A program made the translations under genes and the position numbers. Source: an uncultured Spirochaetota bacterium (lineage in GTDB: Bacteria > Spirochaetota > Spirochaetia > JAFGXN01). Taken from it: a DNA stretch of 64,000 bases. Shown here in pieces: positions 7,536 to 17,439 of the stretch (position 1 is the first letter of the stretch; each line of letters begins with the position of its first letter). The DNA lies in NCBI GenBank assembly GCA_944390005.1, contig CALXOJ010000002.1, positions 1 through 64,000 of the forward strand, given 5' to 3'. Under the pieces are notes generated by a model. That model ran no database searches, was not told where the DNA came from, and saw only the letters and a list, made by a program, of their open reading frames with translations.

Positions 7536-8213
7536 GCGGCTGTAATCGGTAAAAGGATTTGATTCATCAAGAATCTTTGCTCCGTTTTTAAGAAAATAAT
7601 AACGATGAATACCGACCGGCAATTTTACATTGATTTCGTAGATTCCCGGTAAGATTTCATTCATTTTATAAGTGTACGGATCCCATGCGATGAAATCGCC
7701 GGTTAAAAACACTGTTTGTTTCGGTTCTCCTTCAAAACGGAATACGACCGACTCTCCGTCTCTGCGAGGAGTGTCGAGATCGTTTTGAATCGGCTGAGCC
7801 AACGGCAGACATGAAAGAGAAAATCCGCGGGCATCTTGTATCTTATATTGATTTAAATTATCGGCACTCCAAAGACCGTCTTGAATCAGTCTGTAAATGA
7901 TAGACGATTTTCCCGGGGGAATTTTATAAGCCATAACAAAGGTGCCCAATTTATTTTTTTGGAATTTGTGGACAATTTGAAATTCTTCATGCTGAAACGC
8001 TATTCCTCGATAATTGATTCGCGGATCGTTTTCTCTGGCAATCAACATAAATCCATCCATTATGATCGGAGTTTGATTGCCTTCCGCCGTTTGAATCCAC
8101 TCTCTGACTTTGTCGGTGATTTCTTCTGTTGACATATCGCGAAAAGTTAAAGCGAAGAGAGAAGGAGAAATGATCGCGGTAAAGAGAATCATGACGAAAA
8201 AAAGTTTCTTCAT
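7500..8213 (-). CDS. secreted protein with glycogen-binding (CBM48/AMPK-like) domain
   Basis: 237 residues. Cleavable signal peptide MKKLFFVMILFTAIISPSLFA. The C-terminal 85 residues (VVFRFEGEPKQTVFLTGDFI, then WDPYTYKM, GIYEINVKLPVGIHRYYFLK, DESNPFTDY) are the early-set glycogen-binding fold found in AMPK beta and the N-terminus of isoamylases. The first 130 residues are of unknown type. Periplasmic or surface location is expected; a starch/glycan-sensing or envelope role is inference. The 3' end overlaps the ProRS-like gene tail to tail. Confidence 0.78.
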   Translation of the reverse strand: MKKLFFVMILFTAIISPSLFALTFRDMSTEEITDKVREWIQTAEGNQTPIIMDGFMLIARENDPRINYRGIAFQHEEFQIVHKFQKNKLGTFVMAYKIPPGKSSIIYRLIQDGLWSADNLNQYKIQDARGFSLSCLPLAQPIQNDLDTPRRDGESVVFRFEGEPKQTVFLTGDFIAWDPYTYKMNEILPGIYEINVKLPVGIHRYYFLKNGAKILDESNPFTDYSRLEGPVSVFEFF

Positions 8214-8311
8214 ATAAATTATTTCGGCTCATAACGCAAAATAATTTAAATATAATTAAAAAAATTGTCGATAGAGAAATAAAGAGTGATTTCAAGAATT
8301 GGGTGGGGTCG

Positions 8312-11209
8312 ATGCCGAGTACAAAAGACATAGAAAAATTCAGAAAATATTTGAATCAAACGTTTCGGGACGATTTTATCGAGAATATGAAAAAAGAACA
8401 ATCGGCTTTTCATAAAGCAGAAGAAACAACTCTCGAAGAACCTAATAAAACAGTAAGCACAAATAATTTTGATTCAGCGGATGTTGATCAACTTCGGGTG
8501 GATTTCCCATCGGAAGATATGCAGCCCGACCTTTCAACTCTTATCGATTCCGTTAATAAGGATGTTGATCCGAATGAACTGCATTTCGATTCCAAACAAA
8601 CCGATTCTCAGGAAGATCCTGATTTAAAAACTGAAGTGCCGACAACGGAAGAGGCTGATTTATCGACTTTTTTGGATCTGGATTGGACTAAAGATTTTCC
8701 GTCGGACCCGGTAAATGGTGATGGATCCGATGAGGAAGATTGGAGCTTGTCCAATCATGAATTTTCGAATACGGATTCTGTCGAGACTGCAAATGTTCCT
8801 GAAGACAATACGGATAATTTGACGAATGATTCGTCTTCGAATTTGGAGGATTCATCTGAAACGGTATCGGCGAGTGATTCTGATCGTTCGCAGCCGGCCG
8901 GGTTTTTTACATCCGGAAGCGAAGATAACGAAACTCCGGTTGATATCGATTGGAGCGAAAATTTATTTGAAACGCCGGAAACCCCGGCGGCTGACGAAAA
9001 CGGCGATTCTCTTTCTGCGGACGAAGGCGTGGTTGATCAAAGTTGGACGCCGACCGATTTGGGTGAAGTTCCCGAGAATTTTAATTTCAACAGCGATGAA
9101 GAATTGCCCGACGACGGCGCTTCTTTGGATTTGGGTGATTTGCCGCAGTTTGCCGGCGATGAAGAGGACTCAAAAGCGACTTTCGAAGAGAAATTCGGCG
9201 ATACAAAAAAAACTTCGCGTAAGAAAAAAGTCCATTATACGATTTCCGATCGTGACAAAGAGATTATTTTTGATTACCTGAACGAATTTCCCAGAAATGT
9301 AAAAATTGCCTGTCAGCGTTTTATTGCTTCCGATGAAAATGATCCCGAAGACATTATCCGTTTAATCGATTTGCTGAAAGAAGAAGAGTCGATTAAAATC
9401 ATTGTTCGTTTTTTGGAAGAAAAAACCGGTTCTCATATTTCGATTCCTCGCGGATTTGAAAAAATCAACGGAAAAGCGTACTGGGAAAAAATCAATTCTC
9501 CGTCATATATTTTTCGCGCAAAAATTTTACCGGTGATTTTAAAGGCGACTGCTGTCGGTTTGTTTGCGCTGTTTGCGGTTGCGGCTTCGGTTTTTCTGTT
9601 TATTCCGGCAGCTCACGGAAGCATCGTTTATCGATCCGGATACGGAGATATTGAAGCGGAAATGTTTGATTCCTCCATGGAAAAATTCGGAAGGGCGTTT
9701 GAAATTTGGCCTTCGCGAGGATGGAGTTATAAATACGCTGAAAAGTATATCGAAAAACGGCAGTACGTTTTAGCCGAACAGATTTATGATAATTTGTTGG
9801 CTGACGATTACCGTCCTTATGATAAAAAAGGCCGTTTAGATTACTGTCGATTTGAATCGGAGATTTTGGGCGATTATCAAAAAGCCGACATGATTATTCA
9901 ACCGTATTTGGATTATGATCGAACCGATTCGGATGCCCACTTGGAAGCGGCCGATAACTTTTTGCGGTGGAGCTATTTTGATGAAAGCCGGTTGGAAAGC
10001 GCCCGCATGGCAATTGTGGCGGCCGGCGAAAATGATAAATATACGGATGCGGTTTTGTTCCGAATGCTGCACTATACGATTCTTGCCGATCGTTACGATG
10101 ATGTTATGGATTTGTGGACGAAATACCGCGATAAACCGCGAAAGAAGCTTGATTTGCCGATTTTTGGAAAGTTGGCAGGCTATTTTATCGATCGAGAGGA
10201 GAAGGAGAACGCCAACGCTGTCATTAAGCGGATGTATCGTCAGGATGAGGATAATATGGATGCGCACTTTCAATGGGCGCGGTTGTCTCGAATCGAGTCA
10301 GAGTGGGGGGCGATGGAAAATGCGGCTAATAAAGTTCTTTATCAATTGTCGCAAAAACCGTATTTGACTCGGGATACGCTGAGCATGAAGATCCTCTCTC
10401 TGAATATGAAAGCGATTGCTGAATACAAAAGATCAGAGTATTTGCTGATGCAGCGGGATTTGGAAGAGGGAATCGGATTGTATGAAAATGCTGTTCGGCG
10501 CAATATTTTGAAAAAAGAGCCGCAGTATGGGGAGCTTTACTATCACCTTGGAAATTTGTTCTATTACACGGCGGAAGAGTATGATTCGGCGTTTGTTCAC
10601 TACGAAAAAGCACAAGACAGCCTGTTTCACAACTCTGATATTGTCTATAAAATGGGATATATCGAGTATCGCCGCGGTGATTTTCGTTCCGCACTTTTGA
10701 AATTTGCCGAAGCAGCCGAAGCTTTTTCTTCCAATCCGAATTTGTTGTATGCGACCGGAAATACATTTTATCGGAGAAACGATTACTTTTCTGCATTGGC
10801 ACAATATTATCACACTGCCGATTTGTTGGAGCGTCAAAAAGACACCATCCGCGGTTACGATCCCGAAAACCGTATTGCCCACTACCGAACTGTTGAGGGG
10901 CTTTCGATGATTTACAATAATATCGGTGCGGCGTTGTACGGTATTTACCGCACTGTCGGAGATCACAGTAAATACGTTCAGGCTTTGGCAGCATTACAGC
11001 AATCAACCGAGTACAGAGATCTGCTTTTGCGTAACCGTTCGACCATGGGGGGGCTTAATTTAGAGGGATCTCCTTCCCGTGTCAACAGCGAACTGCTTTT
11101 GACGGCAGACAATATGAAAGCGGCGCTGTATCCGACCAGTGCAAACAGTGTTCAAATTTATGATGATTTGCCGAAAGATATGGAAACCGATATCTTTGGA
11201 TTTTATTAA
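8312..11209 (+). CDS. large membrane-anchored TPR protein
   Basis: 965 residues in three parts. Residues 1 to about 305 are a very acidic, low-complexity cytoplasmic segment with repeated D-W-S/T patterns (FLDLDWTKDF, DIDWSENLF), ending in a basic KKTSRKKKVH patch. There follows a small helical domain (RDKEIIFDYLNEFPRNVKIA). One membrane helix lies near residues 405-430 (LPVILKATAVGLFALFAVAA). The last 530 residues are tetratricopeptide-like helix pairs on the outer side (YHLGNLFYYTAEEYDSAF, YKMGYIEYRRGDFRSALL, YATGNTFYRRNDYFSAL). ATG 8312 follows GGGTGGGG; GTG 8303 is less likely. The architecture resembles spirochaetal flagellar-collar TPR proteins, an inference from layout only. Single gene with a bidirectional terminator. 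Confidence 0.8.
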   Translation: MPSTKDIEKFRKYLNQTFRDDFIENMKKEQSAFHKAEETTLEEPNKTVSTNNFDSADVDQLRVDFPSEDMQPDLSTLIDSVNKDVDPNELHFDSKQTDSQEDPDLKTEVPTTEEADLSTFLDLDWTKDFPSDPVNGDGSDEEDWSLSNHEFSNTDSVETANVPEDNTDNLTNDSSSNLEDSSETVSASDSDRSQPAGFFTSGSEDNETPVDIDWSENLFETPETPAADENGDSLSADEGVVDQSWTPTDLGEVPENFNFNSDEELPDDGASLDLGDLPQFAGDEEDSKATFEEKFGDTKKTSRKKKVHYTISDRDKEIIFDYLNEFPRNVKIACQRFIASDENDPEDIIRLIDLLKEEESIKIIVRFLEEKTGSHISIPRGFEKINGKAYWEKINSPSYIFRAKILPVILKATAVGLFALFAVAASVFLFIPAAHGSIVYRSGYGDIEAEMFDSSMEKFGRAFEIWPSRGWSYKYAEKYIEKRQYVLAEQIYDNLLADDYRPYDKKGRLDYCRFESEILGDYQKADMIIQPYLDYDRTDSDAHLEAADNFLRWSYFDESRLESARMAIVAAGENDKYTDAVLFRMLHYTILADRYDDVMDLWTKYRDKPRKKLDLPIFGKLAGYFIDREEKENANAVIKRMYRQDEDNMDAHFQWARLSRIESEWGAMENAANKVLYQLSQKPYLTRDTLSMKILSLNMKAIAEYKRSEYLLMQRDLEEGIGLYENAVRRNILKKEPQYGELYYHLGNLFYYTAEEYDSAFVHYEKAQDSLFHNSDIVYKMGYIEYRRGDFRSALLKFAEAAEAFSSNPNLLYATGNTFYRRNDYFSALAQYYHTADLLERQKDTIRGYDPENRIAHYRTVEGLSMIYNNIGAALYGIYRTVGDHSKYVQALAALQQSTEYRDLLLRNRSTMGGLNLEGSPSRVNSELLLTADNMKAALYPTSANSVQIYDDLPKDMETDIFGFY

Positions 11210-11213
11210 AATG

Positions 11214-11251
11214 CAAAAAAGACCGAAGAGAAATCTTCGGTCTTTTGTTTT
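11214..11251. terminator. bidirectional terminator
   Basis: GACCGAAG/CTTCGGTC stem (11221-11228, 11235-11242) with an A-run before and T-run after, serving the TPR gene from the left and the FGGY kinase from the right. Confidence 0.9.
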
Positions 11252-12862
11252 TCAGCCGTTTATTTCTTTGAAAAGTTTTTTATTGGTTTTATAAAGCTTT
11301 TTAAATAGTCTGTAATTTTTATCGTAAATTTCTTTGTCTGCTTTGCTTGGCGTGAAAATTTTGTAAATTGGAATGTATTCTTTGATGCTCGAAAAATCTT
11401 TGATAATTCCCAATCCGAGGGCGGAAATAACGGCAGCTCCGACGGCGCCTGCATTTTGAGGAGATTCGGGAACTTCAATGATTTTTCCCGTAACGTCGGC
11501 TAACATTTGGCACGACAAATCGGAAAGAGCCCCGCCGCCGACAAAGCGTATGACGGGCGCTGTTTTGACGGTTTTTTCCATCGCATCCATCATCCAACGA
11601 AGGTGGTAAACGTTTCCTTCCATGAGCGCCCGCAGCAGTGCGCGTTTTCCTGTTTCCAGACTAATATTGAAGAAAATTCCGCGGGCATTCGGATCTTCAA
11701 ACGGACAGCGGTTGCCGTGGAGCCACGGAGTGAAAATAACACCTCCGCATCCGGGTTCAACGGTGGATGCAGCCGCCGACAGATAGTCGTAAAGGCTGCG
11801 GTACTGGGCTTCAGGATCGTCGGTGATTTTCTTTTTTTCAAGGTAAATATCGATTTCATCCAGCGCCAGATGGTCTTTCGCCCATTCGAGACATTTGCCG
11901 GCAGTTTCCTGTTCTGCGAAAAAGTTGTAATATCCCGGTCTGGCAGCAATGACGGAAGCAATCATGTTGACAACATCCAAACGCGGTTTTCGGGTTACGG
12001 TAGAAATCCACCCGCTGGTGCCGATATAAATATGAGTATCGCCGTCATTGACAGCGCCGGCTCCGACACCCAGTAAAACGGCATCGCCGCCGCTGGCGAA
12101 AACAGCCGTTCCGGCGGAAAGTCCCAAATCGGCGGCGGCCTTTTCGGTCAGTCCGCCGACTAATTCGGTAGCAGCCACTACTTCCGGCAGATGGTTGGTG
12201 TCGACGCCGTACATTTTACACAGTTTCTCGCTCCAGCACCGTTTTCCTTTTCTTAAGTCATAAAGGAAGGTTCCGAACGCCGAATCTTCCGTCATAACAG
12301 CTCGGCCGGTACAGCGCATAATCAGATACTCTTTAACATCGAGCCATTTATAAACCCGTTTAAAAATTTCCGGTTCATTATCTTGAACCCATTTATAACG
12401 CCAAATCGGATCTTTGACGCTGGCCGGCGCCGCCGCAGTCAACCGCAATCCTGTCAGAAGTTTTATTAATCCGAGCCCTTCGATATTGATAATGCCTTTT
12501 CCGTATTTTTCTTTTTGAGCGGCGCCGCGGGTATCCATGTAACTCATTGGATTGCGAAGGGCGTTTCCTTCTTCATCAACCAAAACCAACCCCTGCATTT
12601 GGGAACAGAAGCCGATGGCTTTAATGTCGTCCGGATCGATTTTCGTCTTTTTTAAAACCGCTTTGGTAGATTCGCGCATGGCTGCCCACCATTCGTCTGC
12701 GGATTGTTCGACGCCTCCGTTATCGCCGATGTAGAGTTTGTATTCAGCCAATGCGCCGGCAACGAGCTTGATTTGGTCTGAAATTTCGAAGAGGCAGGTT
12801 TTATTTCCCGTTGTTCCGATGTCAAAAGAAATTACATAAATGCCTTTTTTGTCCCGGCTCAT
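11252..12862 (-). CDS. FGGY-family carbohydrate kinase (xylulokinase-like)
   Basis: 536 residues. ATP-dependent sugar kinase of the FGGY family: phosphate-1 motif FDIGTTGNKTCLF at the N-terminus, the substrate region AIGFCSQMQGLVLVDEEG, a second actin-like domain starting GDAVLLGVGAGAV and IYIGTSGWIS, and the adenosine motif RFVGGGALSDLSCQMLADV near the end, with the closing NAGAVGAAVISALGLG. Xylulokinase-like sequences are the best fit, but gluconate or another pentitol could be the substrate; there is no adjacent isomerase or transporter to decide. GGGAGAAG precedes the ATG. Transcribed alone, downstream of a nifJ terminator. Confidence 0.85.
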   Translation of the reverse strand: MSRDKKGIYVISFDIGTTGNKTCLFEISDQIKLVAGALAEYKLYIGDNGGVEQSADEWWAAMRESTKAVLKKTKIDPDDIKAIGFCSQMQGLVLVDEEGNALRNPMSYMDTRGAAQKEKYGKGIINIEGLGLIKLLTGLRLTAAAPASVKDPIWRYKWVQDNEPEIFKRVYKWLDVKEYLIMRCTGRAVMTEDSAFGTFLYDLRKGKRCWSEKLCKMYGVDTNHLPEVVAATELVGGLTEKAAADLGLSAGTAVFASGGDAVLLGVGAGAVNDGDTHIYIGTSGWISTVTRKPRLDVVNMIASVIAARPGYYNFFAEQETAGKCLEWAKDHLALDEIDIYLEKKKITDDPEAQYRSLYDYLSAAASTVEPGCGGVIFTPWLHGNRCPFEDPNARGIFFNISLETGKRALLRALMEGNVYHLRWMMDAMEKTVKTAPVIRFVGGGALSDLSCQMLADVTGKIIEVPESPQNAGAVGAAVISALGLGIIKDFSSIKEYIPIYKIFTPSKADKEIYDKNYRLFKKLYKTNKKLFKEING

Positions 12863-12950
12863 ATTTCTTCTCCCGATCGAGTCATAATAAAAAAATACAA
12901 CTTATCATAAAGCTTTTCTCGACGGATTTCAATTCTTTTCTTTAAGTCGA

Positions 12951-12984
12951 AATAAAAAAGGCTCTCCAAAACGGAGAGCCTTTT
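12951..12984 (-). terminator. terminator of nifJ
   Basis: GGCTCTCC/GGAGAGCC stem (12960-12967, 12973-12980). Read leftwards it is followed by TTTTTTATT. Confidence 0.88.
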
Positions 12985-12997
12985 GAACGTTTGCTGC

Positions 12998-15900
12998 TCA
13001 GAGAATGGATCCGAGCGCTTTGTAGAATTCGAAGCGGGCTTTTGCGTCCGTTTCGGCTTCTTTGTAAAGCTCTTCGGCTTCCGCCGGCGCCGCTTTCATC
13101 AGAGACGAATAGCGGGTTTCCGTGCGGATGAAATCCTGATAGCTTCCGGTCGGTTCTTTCGATTCGAAGACGTATTTTTTGCCTTCTTCAGCAGCCGGGT
13201 TGTACCGGAACAGCGGCCAATAACCGCATTCAACAGCCAATTTTTCCCGGGTTTGAGCCTTCGACATATCGATACCGTGATTGATACAGGGAGCATAAGC
13301 GAAAATGATGGACGGTCCATCCCACGCTTCAGCTTCCTGGAACGCTTTTTGAGCTTGTGTACGGTTGGCTCCCAACGAAATGGAGGCAACGTAAACGTGT
13401 CCGTAAGTCATGCACATAAACGGCATCTTCTTCTTGCCGAGGCGCATTCCGGAAGAAGCGAATTTCGCGACGGCCGCAATCGGTGTCGATTTTGATGCCT
13501 GTCCGCCCGTATTCGAATAAACTTCCGTGTCGAGAACGAGAATATTGACGTTCTTGTCTTTCGCTACCACATGATCGACGCCGCCGTATCCGATGTCGTA
13601 AGCCCATCCGTCACCGCCGAAGATCCAAATCGATTTATCGACAAAGTAATCTTTCAGTTCGTCGAGTTTTTCAAGATCCGCTTTTTTGGCAGGATCTTTT
13701 TCAGCCGCTAAGGCAGCCGGCAAGACTTCCGCTACTTTTTTCTGCGCAGCGATGGCTTCTTCCGATTTGTCGTTGAAAAGCGCCAAGGCAGCTTCCAACG
13801 CACTCTTCAATTCAGCCGTCGTGCCGTTTTCAAGCACGGTTTTCACGGTATCCGACAACAGTTTGCGGTTGGCGTTGACAGCCATTCGCATACCGAAGCC
13901 GTATTCGGCGTTGTCCTCAAACAGCGAATTTCCCCAAGCGGGTCCGCGTCCGTCCGGTCGTTTGCAGTACGGAATGGTCGGGAAAGTTCCGCCGTAAATC
14001 GAAGAACAGCCCGTTGCGTTGGCGACAATCATTCTCTCGCCGAAAAGCTGTGTGACCAGTTTAACGTAGGGCGTTTCACCGCAGCCGGCACAGGCTCCGG
14101 AGAACTCAAACAACGGCTGCTTGAACTGGACTTCTTTCACACTGCCTGCGGGAGCGCCTTCCGTGACGTTTTCAGGCAGCGAGGTGAAAAACTCTTCGTT
14201 GGCCGTTTCGCCTTTCTTTTGAGCTTCTTCCAACGAAGTCATTTTCAGCGCTTTTTCTTTGGCGGGACAGACGTCAACACAGACGCCGCAGCCTTGGCAG
14301 TCGCGGGTATATACCTGAATTTTGTAGCGCAAATCTCGGCTGTTTTTCGTGTTCGATTTCAGAGTTACGAAGGTTTCGGGAGCGTCTTTCAGATCCGCCG
14401 GATCGATTTGTTTCGGTCGGATCGCCGCATGGGGACACGCCTGGGAACACTGGTTGCATTGAATACACTTTGTCGGATCCCATTCGGGAACGTGGGGCGC
14501 CACGCCGCGTTTTTCCAATTTGGCGGTTGCGGTCGGCAGAATTCCGTCAAACGACATATGAGAAACGGGAATGTCATCGCCTTTGAGGTGCATGCTCTTC
14601 TCGATGATGTTTTTCGCGAAATCATCGGCGTCTTCGGGAATCAGCCGTGCAGGGCGGTAACTCTCTTTAATATCAGCAACAGACGCAGGGATTTTCACCT
14701 CTTCTACCGCATTGAATCCGGCGTCGATGGCGGCATGGTTCATCGAAACCACTTTTTCGCCTTTTTTGCTGAATTTTTTCTCGGCAGCTTTTTTCATGTA
14801 CTTCAGTGCGTCTTCCGCCGGAATGATGTTGGAGAGTTTGAAGAAAGCAGCCTGCATAACCGTGCTGATGCGTTTGCCTAAACCGACACTTTCGGCGATT
14901 TTCAGCGCGTCAATGTTGTAAACTTTAATGTTGTTATTGATGATGTATTCCTGCATTTCACGGGTGAAGTGAGAGAAAACCTCGTCCGTCGGCCATTCGC
15001 TGTTCAGCAGGAAGGTGCCGCCTTTTTTCAAAACTTCGACCATATCGTAGCGGCCGATGTAAGCCGAAACGTGGCACGCAACGAAGTCGGCAGCCGTTAC
15101 CAACCACGGCATATTGACCGGGCTTTTTCCAAAACGCAGGTGCGAAGTGGTGATTCCGCCGGACTTTTTGGAGTCGTAAACGAAATACGCCTGAGCGTTC
15201 ATATCGGTATTGTTTCCGATGATTTTGATGCTGTCTTTGTTGGCACCGACCGTTCCGTCGGATCCAAGCCCCCAAAACATACAGCTGGTGACGTCGGCGG
15301 GAGCTACGTCGATTTTGTCTTTGATTTCCAAAGACCGGAATGTGACGTCGTCATTGATGCCGACTGTAAAACCGTGGAAGCATTTGCCGTCAAGGTGTTC
15401 GAAAATCGCTTTGACGTGCGACGGTTCGAATTCTTTGGAACTCAAACCGTAACGGCCGCCGATTACCTTGATATCGGTGTCGGCCAGAGCGGCTTGAACG
15501 TCCAAAAAGAGCGGTTCGCCGAGAGAGCCGGGTTCTTTGGTTCTGTCCAGAACAGCGACTTTTTTTACTGTTTTCGGCAGCACATTTTTCAGTGCTTCGA
15601 TGCTGAACGGGCGGTAAAGGCGTACTTTGACAGCGCCGACTTTTTCTCCGCGGGCCAACAGATAATTGACCGTCAGTTCGATGGTATCGCAGGCGCTTCC
15701 CATCGCGACAATGACTTTTTCGGCGTCTTTCGCTCCGACATAATCGAAGAGATGATATTGCCGGCCGGTCAATGCGGCAACTTTGTCCATGTATTCCTGA
15801 ACGATTGCCGGAACTTCGTCATACATTTTATTGGTTGTTTCGCGGCCTTGAAAATAAACGTCGCCGTTTTGGGCGGAAACGCGCAGTGTCGGCGATTCAG

Positions 15901-16534
15901 GCTTCAGCGCTCTGTCTTTAAAGCGGCGGATGTATTGCGGTTCGACCAGCGATTTGATGTCGTCATAGGAAATTTCTTCAACTTTCTGAATTTCATGAGA
16001 GGTGCGGAATCCGTCAAAAAAACTTAAAAACGGCACCTGGCTTTTCAGCGTCGATAAATGCGCCACCAATGCCAAATCCATGGTTTCCTGAATGCCGGCG
16101 GCAGCTGTCATCGCAAAACCGGTCGCCCGGCACGCCATAACGTCGGCATGGTCGCCGAAAATCGAAAGCGACTGTGCTGCCAAAGAGCGTGCGGAAACGT
16201 GAAAAACCGTCGGAAGCATTTCGCCCGCGATTTTGTACATATTGGGAATCATCAAAAGCAAACCCTGCGAAGCCGTAAACGTCGTTGTCAAAGCTCCCGC
16301 CGTCAGAGAACCGTGTACGGCACCGGCAGCACCGGCTTCCGACTGCATCTCCGCAATGTCCACCACTTCGCCGAACATATTTTTACGTCCGGCTGTCGCC
16401 CATTCGTCGGAATACTCACCCATCGGAGAGGAGGGGGTAATCGGATAAATGGCGGCAACTTCACTGAATGCATAGGCAACGTGCGCCGCAGCGGTGTTGC
16501 CGTCAATCGTGACCATCTTCTTTTCTTTAGCCAT
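12998..16534 (-). CDS. nifJ: pyruvate:ferredoxin (flavodoxin) oxidoreductase
   Basis: 1178 residues, full-length for the single-chain enzyme. It oxidises pyruvate with CoA to acetyl-CoA and CO2, passing electrons to ferredoxin or flavodoxin; cytoplasmic, central to anaerobic energy metabolism. Domains in order: N-terminal pyrimidine-binding domain (AYPITPSSPMGEYSDEW-type start), CoA/transketolase-like domain II, two 4Fe-4S cluster motifs (CIQCNQCSQACPH near 690 and CQGCGVCVDVCPA near 745), a further Cys pair FSGACAGCGETPY, and the TPP-binding domain with IFGGDGWAYDIGYGG. ATG 16534 is chosen because GAGGAAG lies just upstream; an in-frame ATG 7 codons earlier lacks an RBS. Monocistronic with its own terminator. 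High G+C third positions are consistent with strong expression. Confidence 0.97.
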   Translation of the reverse strand: MAKEKKMVTIDGNTAAAHVAYAFSEVAAIYPITPSSPMGEYSDEWATAGRKNMFGEVVDIAEMQSEAGAAGAVHGSLTAGALTTTFTASQGLLLMIPNMYKIAGEMLPTVFHVSARSLAAQSLSIFGDHADVMACRATGFAMTAAAGIQETMDLALVAHLSTLKSQVPFLSFFDGFRTSHEIQKVEEISYDDIKSLVEPQYIRRFKDRALKPESPTLRVSAQNGDVYFQGRETTNKMYDEVPAIVQEYMDKVAALTGRQYHLFDYVGAKDAEKVIVAMGSACDTIELTVNYLLARGEKVGAVKVRLYRPFSIEALKNVLPKTVKKVAVLDRTKEPGSLGEPLFLDVQAALADTDIKVIGGRYGLSSKEFEPSHVKAIFEHLDGKCFHGFTVGINDDVTFRSLEIKDKIDVAPADVTSCMFWGLGSDGTVGANKDSIKIIGNNTDMNAQAYFVYDSKKSGGITTSHLRFGKSPVNMPWLVTAADFVACHVSAYIGRYDMVEVLKKGGTFLLNSEWPTDEVFSHFTREMQEYIINNNIKVYNIDALKIAESVGLGKRISTVMQAAFFKLSNIIPAEDALKYMKKAAEKKFSKKGEKVVSMNHAAIDAGFNAVEEVKIPASVADIKESYRPARLIPEDADDFAKNIIEKSMHLKGDDIPVSHMSFDGILPTATAKLEKRGVAPHVPEWDPTKCIQCNQCSQACPHAAIRPKQIDPADLKDAPETFVTLKSNTKNSRDLRYKIQVYTRDCQGCGVCVDVCPAKEKALKMTSLEEAQKKGETANEEFFTSLPENVTEGAPAGSVKEVQFKQPLFEFSGACAGCGETPYVKLVTQLFGERMIVANATGCSSIYGGTFPTIPYCKRPDGRGPAWGNSLFEDNAEYGFGMRMAVNANRKLLSDTVKTVLENGTTAELKSALEAALALFNDKSEEAIAAQKKVAEVLPAALAAEKDPAKKADLEKLDELKDYFVDKSIWIFGGDGWAYDIGYGGVDHVVAKDKNVNILVLDTEVYSNTGGQASKSTPIAAVAKFASSGMRLGKKKMPFMCMTYGHVYVASISLGANRTQAQKAFQEAEAWDGPSIIFAYAPCINHGIDMSKAQTREKLAVECGYWPLFRYNPAAEEGKKYVFESKEPTGSYQDFIRTETRYSSLMKAAPAEAEELYKEAETDAKARFEFYKALGSIL

Positions 16535-16708
16535 AGTCTTCCTCTTTATTTTCAAATTCCGAATCGGAATTTATTTTATACCGCTTATTCTATTCCATTT
16601 TAATGAAATTTGCAAGCTCCCGTTTGATTTCAGTCGGAAAAAACCAAAATTGCGGTGGACAGCGAATCAAAAATTCTATATAGTGTATAAATCTTTAAAG
16701 GAGTCAAA

Positions 16709-17311
16709 ATGAAAAGAGCTCTGTTTGTTTTTTTATGTGCCGCTGCTTTGGGTTCCTGTGCAAAAGAAAAGACGATGACAGTGACCAGTTCTGCGGTTGA
16801 CGAAAACGGATTTATCGCCGATATGTACGGCTATAATGATCCGGAAAACCTTGACGCTGCCGGAATGCCGATTTATTCGATTCCGTTTGAGGTTATAAAT
16901 GCCCCGGAAGAGACCGTTTCGTTTGCCCTGATGCTGGAGGATAAAGATGCCTTTCCGGTCAGTCAGGGATTTTCCTGGATTCATTGGGCGGCTGCCAATA
17001 TCAAAACGACCTCCGTTCCCGCAGGCGCTTCTCAAAACGCGCCCGATTTTGTTCAAGGCGTAAACAGCTGGTGGAGCATACAGGGCGGCAGCCGGAATGC
17101 CGAAGAGGTCAGCTGTTACGGCGGACCGGCGCCTTACGACGGGAAAGTTCACGTTTACGAGCTTCACGTTTATGCACTTGACTGCGAATTGCCGCTGGAA
17201 AACGGCTTCCTGATGAACGAAATGTTTCACGCTATGGAAGGACACGTGCTTGCAGCTTGCTCAATGAAGGCAAAATATCAGTTAAAAAACGTTGACGGAC
17301 AGGCCGAATAA
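16709..17311 (+). CDS. PEBP/YbhB-family lipoprotein
   Basis: 200 residues. Signal peptide MKRALFVFLCAAALGSC (lipobox ALGSC), so lipid-anchored. The mature domain matches the phosphatidylethanolamine-binding / Raf-kinase-inhibitor-like family: FALMLEDKDAF, FSWIHWAAANI, CYGGPAPYDGKVHVYELHVYALD and AMEGHVLAACSM are the family's conserved blocks (D-D/H-W anion pocket, PP-G-H-Y motif). The bacterial proteins bind small anions; the substrate is unknown. AAGGAG at 16698 gives the start. Followed by a GC-rich hairpin terminator. Confidence 0.9.
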   Translation: MKRALFVFLCAAALGSCAKEKTMTVTSSAVDENGFIADMYGYNDPENLDAAGMPIYSIPFEVINAPEETVSFALMLEDKDAFPVSQGFSWIHWAAANIKTTSVPAGASQNAPDFVQGVNSWWSIQGGSRNAEEVSCYGGPAPYDGKVHVYELHVYALDCELPLENGFLMNEMFHAMEGHVLAACSMKAKYQLKNVDGQAE

Positions 17312-17362
17312 CGGCGCCGTTTTTTGAAGCGGATTCTTTTCGAAAAGAGAGTCCGCTTTAAA
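17311..17362 (+). terminator. hairpin terminator after PEBP gene
   Basis: An ACGGC/GCCGT palindrome followed by six T (17311-17326) and a second, longer hairpin AAGCGGA...TCCGCTT (17327-17358). Either could stop transcription. Confidence 0.6.
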
Positions 17363-17439
17363 TTTAATTTTTCGTTTTTACCGAAAAAATTCCGAACTTT
17401 CCAAAATTTCAATGATACAATACAACGTAAGGATTGCGT

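Noticed and set aside
14969-16027. Long open frame (352 codons) opposite nifJ
   Set aside because: Its sequence is the antisense of conserved PFOR domains; no RBS and no protein-like pattern. High-GC third positions of nifJ keep the opposite frame open by chance.
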